Below the pieces are notes generated by a model, which saw only the letters and a program-made list of their open reading frames with translations, did no database searches and was not told where the DNA came from. The translations under genes and the position numbers were made by a program. Shown here piece after piece: positions 5,293 to 5,760 of a stretch of DNA of 5,760 nt (position 1 is its first letter; each line of letters opens with the position of its first letter). This stretch comes from Ruminococcaceae bacterium UBA1213 (lineage in GTDB: Bacteria > Bacillota > Clostridia > Oscillospirales > Acutalibacteraceae): positions 1 to 5,760 of the forward strand of contig DBXL01000052.1 of NCBI GenBank assembly GCA_002309275.1. Reading direction: 5' to 3'.

Positions 5293-5760
5293 TCACTTTC
5301 CATAGTAAGCCTTTAAATACATTTCCTTAATCTCGGCAAACAGCGGGTATCTTGGATTTGCACCGGTACATTGGTCGTCAAATGCGTTTTCAACCATCTC
5401 GTCAAGGCTTGCAAGGAAATCTTCTTCGCTTACACCGTAATCTGCAATCGTCTTTTTAATTCCGCATTTTTCTTTCAGTTCCTCTATCTTCTGAATGAAT
5501 ATTTCAAAAGTTTCGCTGTCATCTTTGCCGACAAATCCCAGAAATCTCGCACACTCGCAGTATCTTTCCAATGTATGCGGATAAGGATACTGTGAGAATG
5601 TTCCCATCTTTGTCGGTACAGGCTCTGCATTGAATCTCATTACCTCTGTGATGAGAAGTGCATTTGCGATACCGTGAGGAATATGATGGAATGCTCCGAG
5701 CTTATGTGCCATTGAGTGACATACACCGAGGAATGCATTTGCAAATGCCATACCTGCCAT
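5293..5760 (-). CDS. adhE: Bifunctional aldehyde-alcohol dehydrogenase AdhE, C-terminal part (N-terminus off the right edge)
   Basis: The visible 155 residues are the end of the iron-dependent alcohol dehydrogenase domain of AdhE, which reduces acetyl-CoA to acetaldehyde and then ethanol with two NADH. AFANAFLGVCHSMAHKLGAF carries the metal ligand His15 and catalytic-region His19, and His29 of IPHGIAN is the next ligand 14 residues on, as in E. coli AdhE and FucO. APTKMGTF-like and QYPYPHTLERY segments, then AFDDQCTGANPRYPLFAEIK and the terminal YLKAYYGK, are specific to AdhE rather than to single-domain alcohol dehydrogenases. The stop is TGA at 5295-5293. The ATG at the window edge is internal; full AdhE is about 870 residues. 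The gene is followed after 13 bp by the 116-aa paralogue, probably in one transcript ending at 4890. Confidence 0.93.
   Translation of the reverse strand: MAGMAFANAFLGVCHSMAHKLGAFHHIPHGIANALLITEVMRFNAEPVPTKMGTFSQYPYPHTLERYCECARFLGFVGKDDSETFEIFIQKIEELKEKCGIKKTIADYGVSEEDFLASLDEMVENAFDDQCTGANPRYPLFAEIKEMYLKAYYGK

Overview
The window is A+T-rich DNA, almost entirely coding, and looks like the chromosome of an anaerobic, spore-forming Clostridia member. Three genes belong to families found essentially only in endospore formers (ylbJ, yqfC, yqfD). The right edge carries the C-terminal end of AdhE, a fermentative aldehyde/alcohol dehydrogenase, and beside it lies a PflX-type (COG1313) radical SAM gene, both typical of anaerobes. 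A Ruminococcus-like (Oscillospiraceae) host is my impression only. No rRNA, tRNA, CRISPR array, insertion sequence or phage structural gene is visible.

Layout, left to right. 1-722 (minus): a WYL-domain transcriptional regulator, cut by the left edge, with a good extended -10 promoter. An 11-bp inverted repeat (761-796) sits on that promoter's -35 and also lies just past the next gene. 822-1359 (minus): a tight two-gene unit, first a 69-aa charged helical protein of unknown function, then a 104-aa stand-alone GIY-YIG nuclease-like protein. Both begin with a similar MG(F/L)F...AA(D/K) helix. 1445-2479 (minus): ylbJ. 2551-4030 (plus): yqfC and yqfD, divergent from ylbJ, so three mother-cell sporulation genes share one short intergenic region. 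3997-4872 (minus): the radical SAM gene, overlapping the end of yqfD tail to tail by 34 bp. 4929-5279 (minus): a 116-aa protein that reads as a miniature of the NAD-binding half of the AdhE alcohol dehydrogenase domain. 5293-5760 (minus): the AdhE C-terminus, 13 bp upstream of that small gene. A strong 13-bp hairpin terminator (4890-4925) closes the adhE unit and abuts the ribosome binding site of the radical SAM gene.

How they fit together. ylbJ/yqfC/yqfD form a sporulation block that by analogy with Bacillus is controlled by sigma-E; a plausible sigma-E-like promoter precedes yqfC, and a weaker one precedes the 69-aa gene. AdhE, its small paralogue and possibly the radical SAM protein form an anaerobic metabolism block. 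The two candidates for undescribed biology are the compact AdhE-domain paralogue cotranscribed with adhE, and the helical-protein/GIY-YIG pair.
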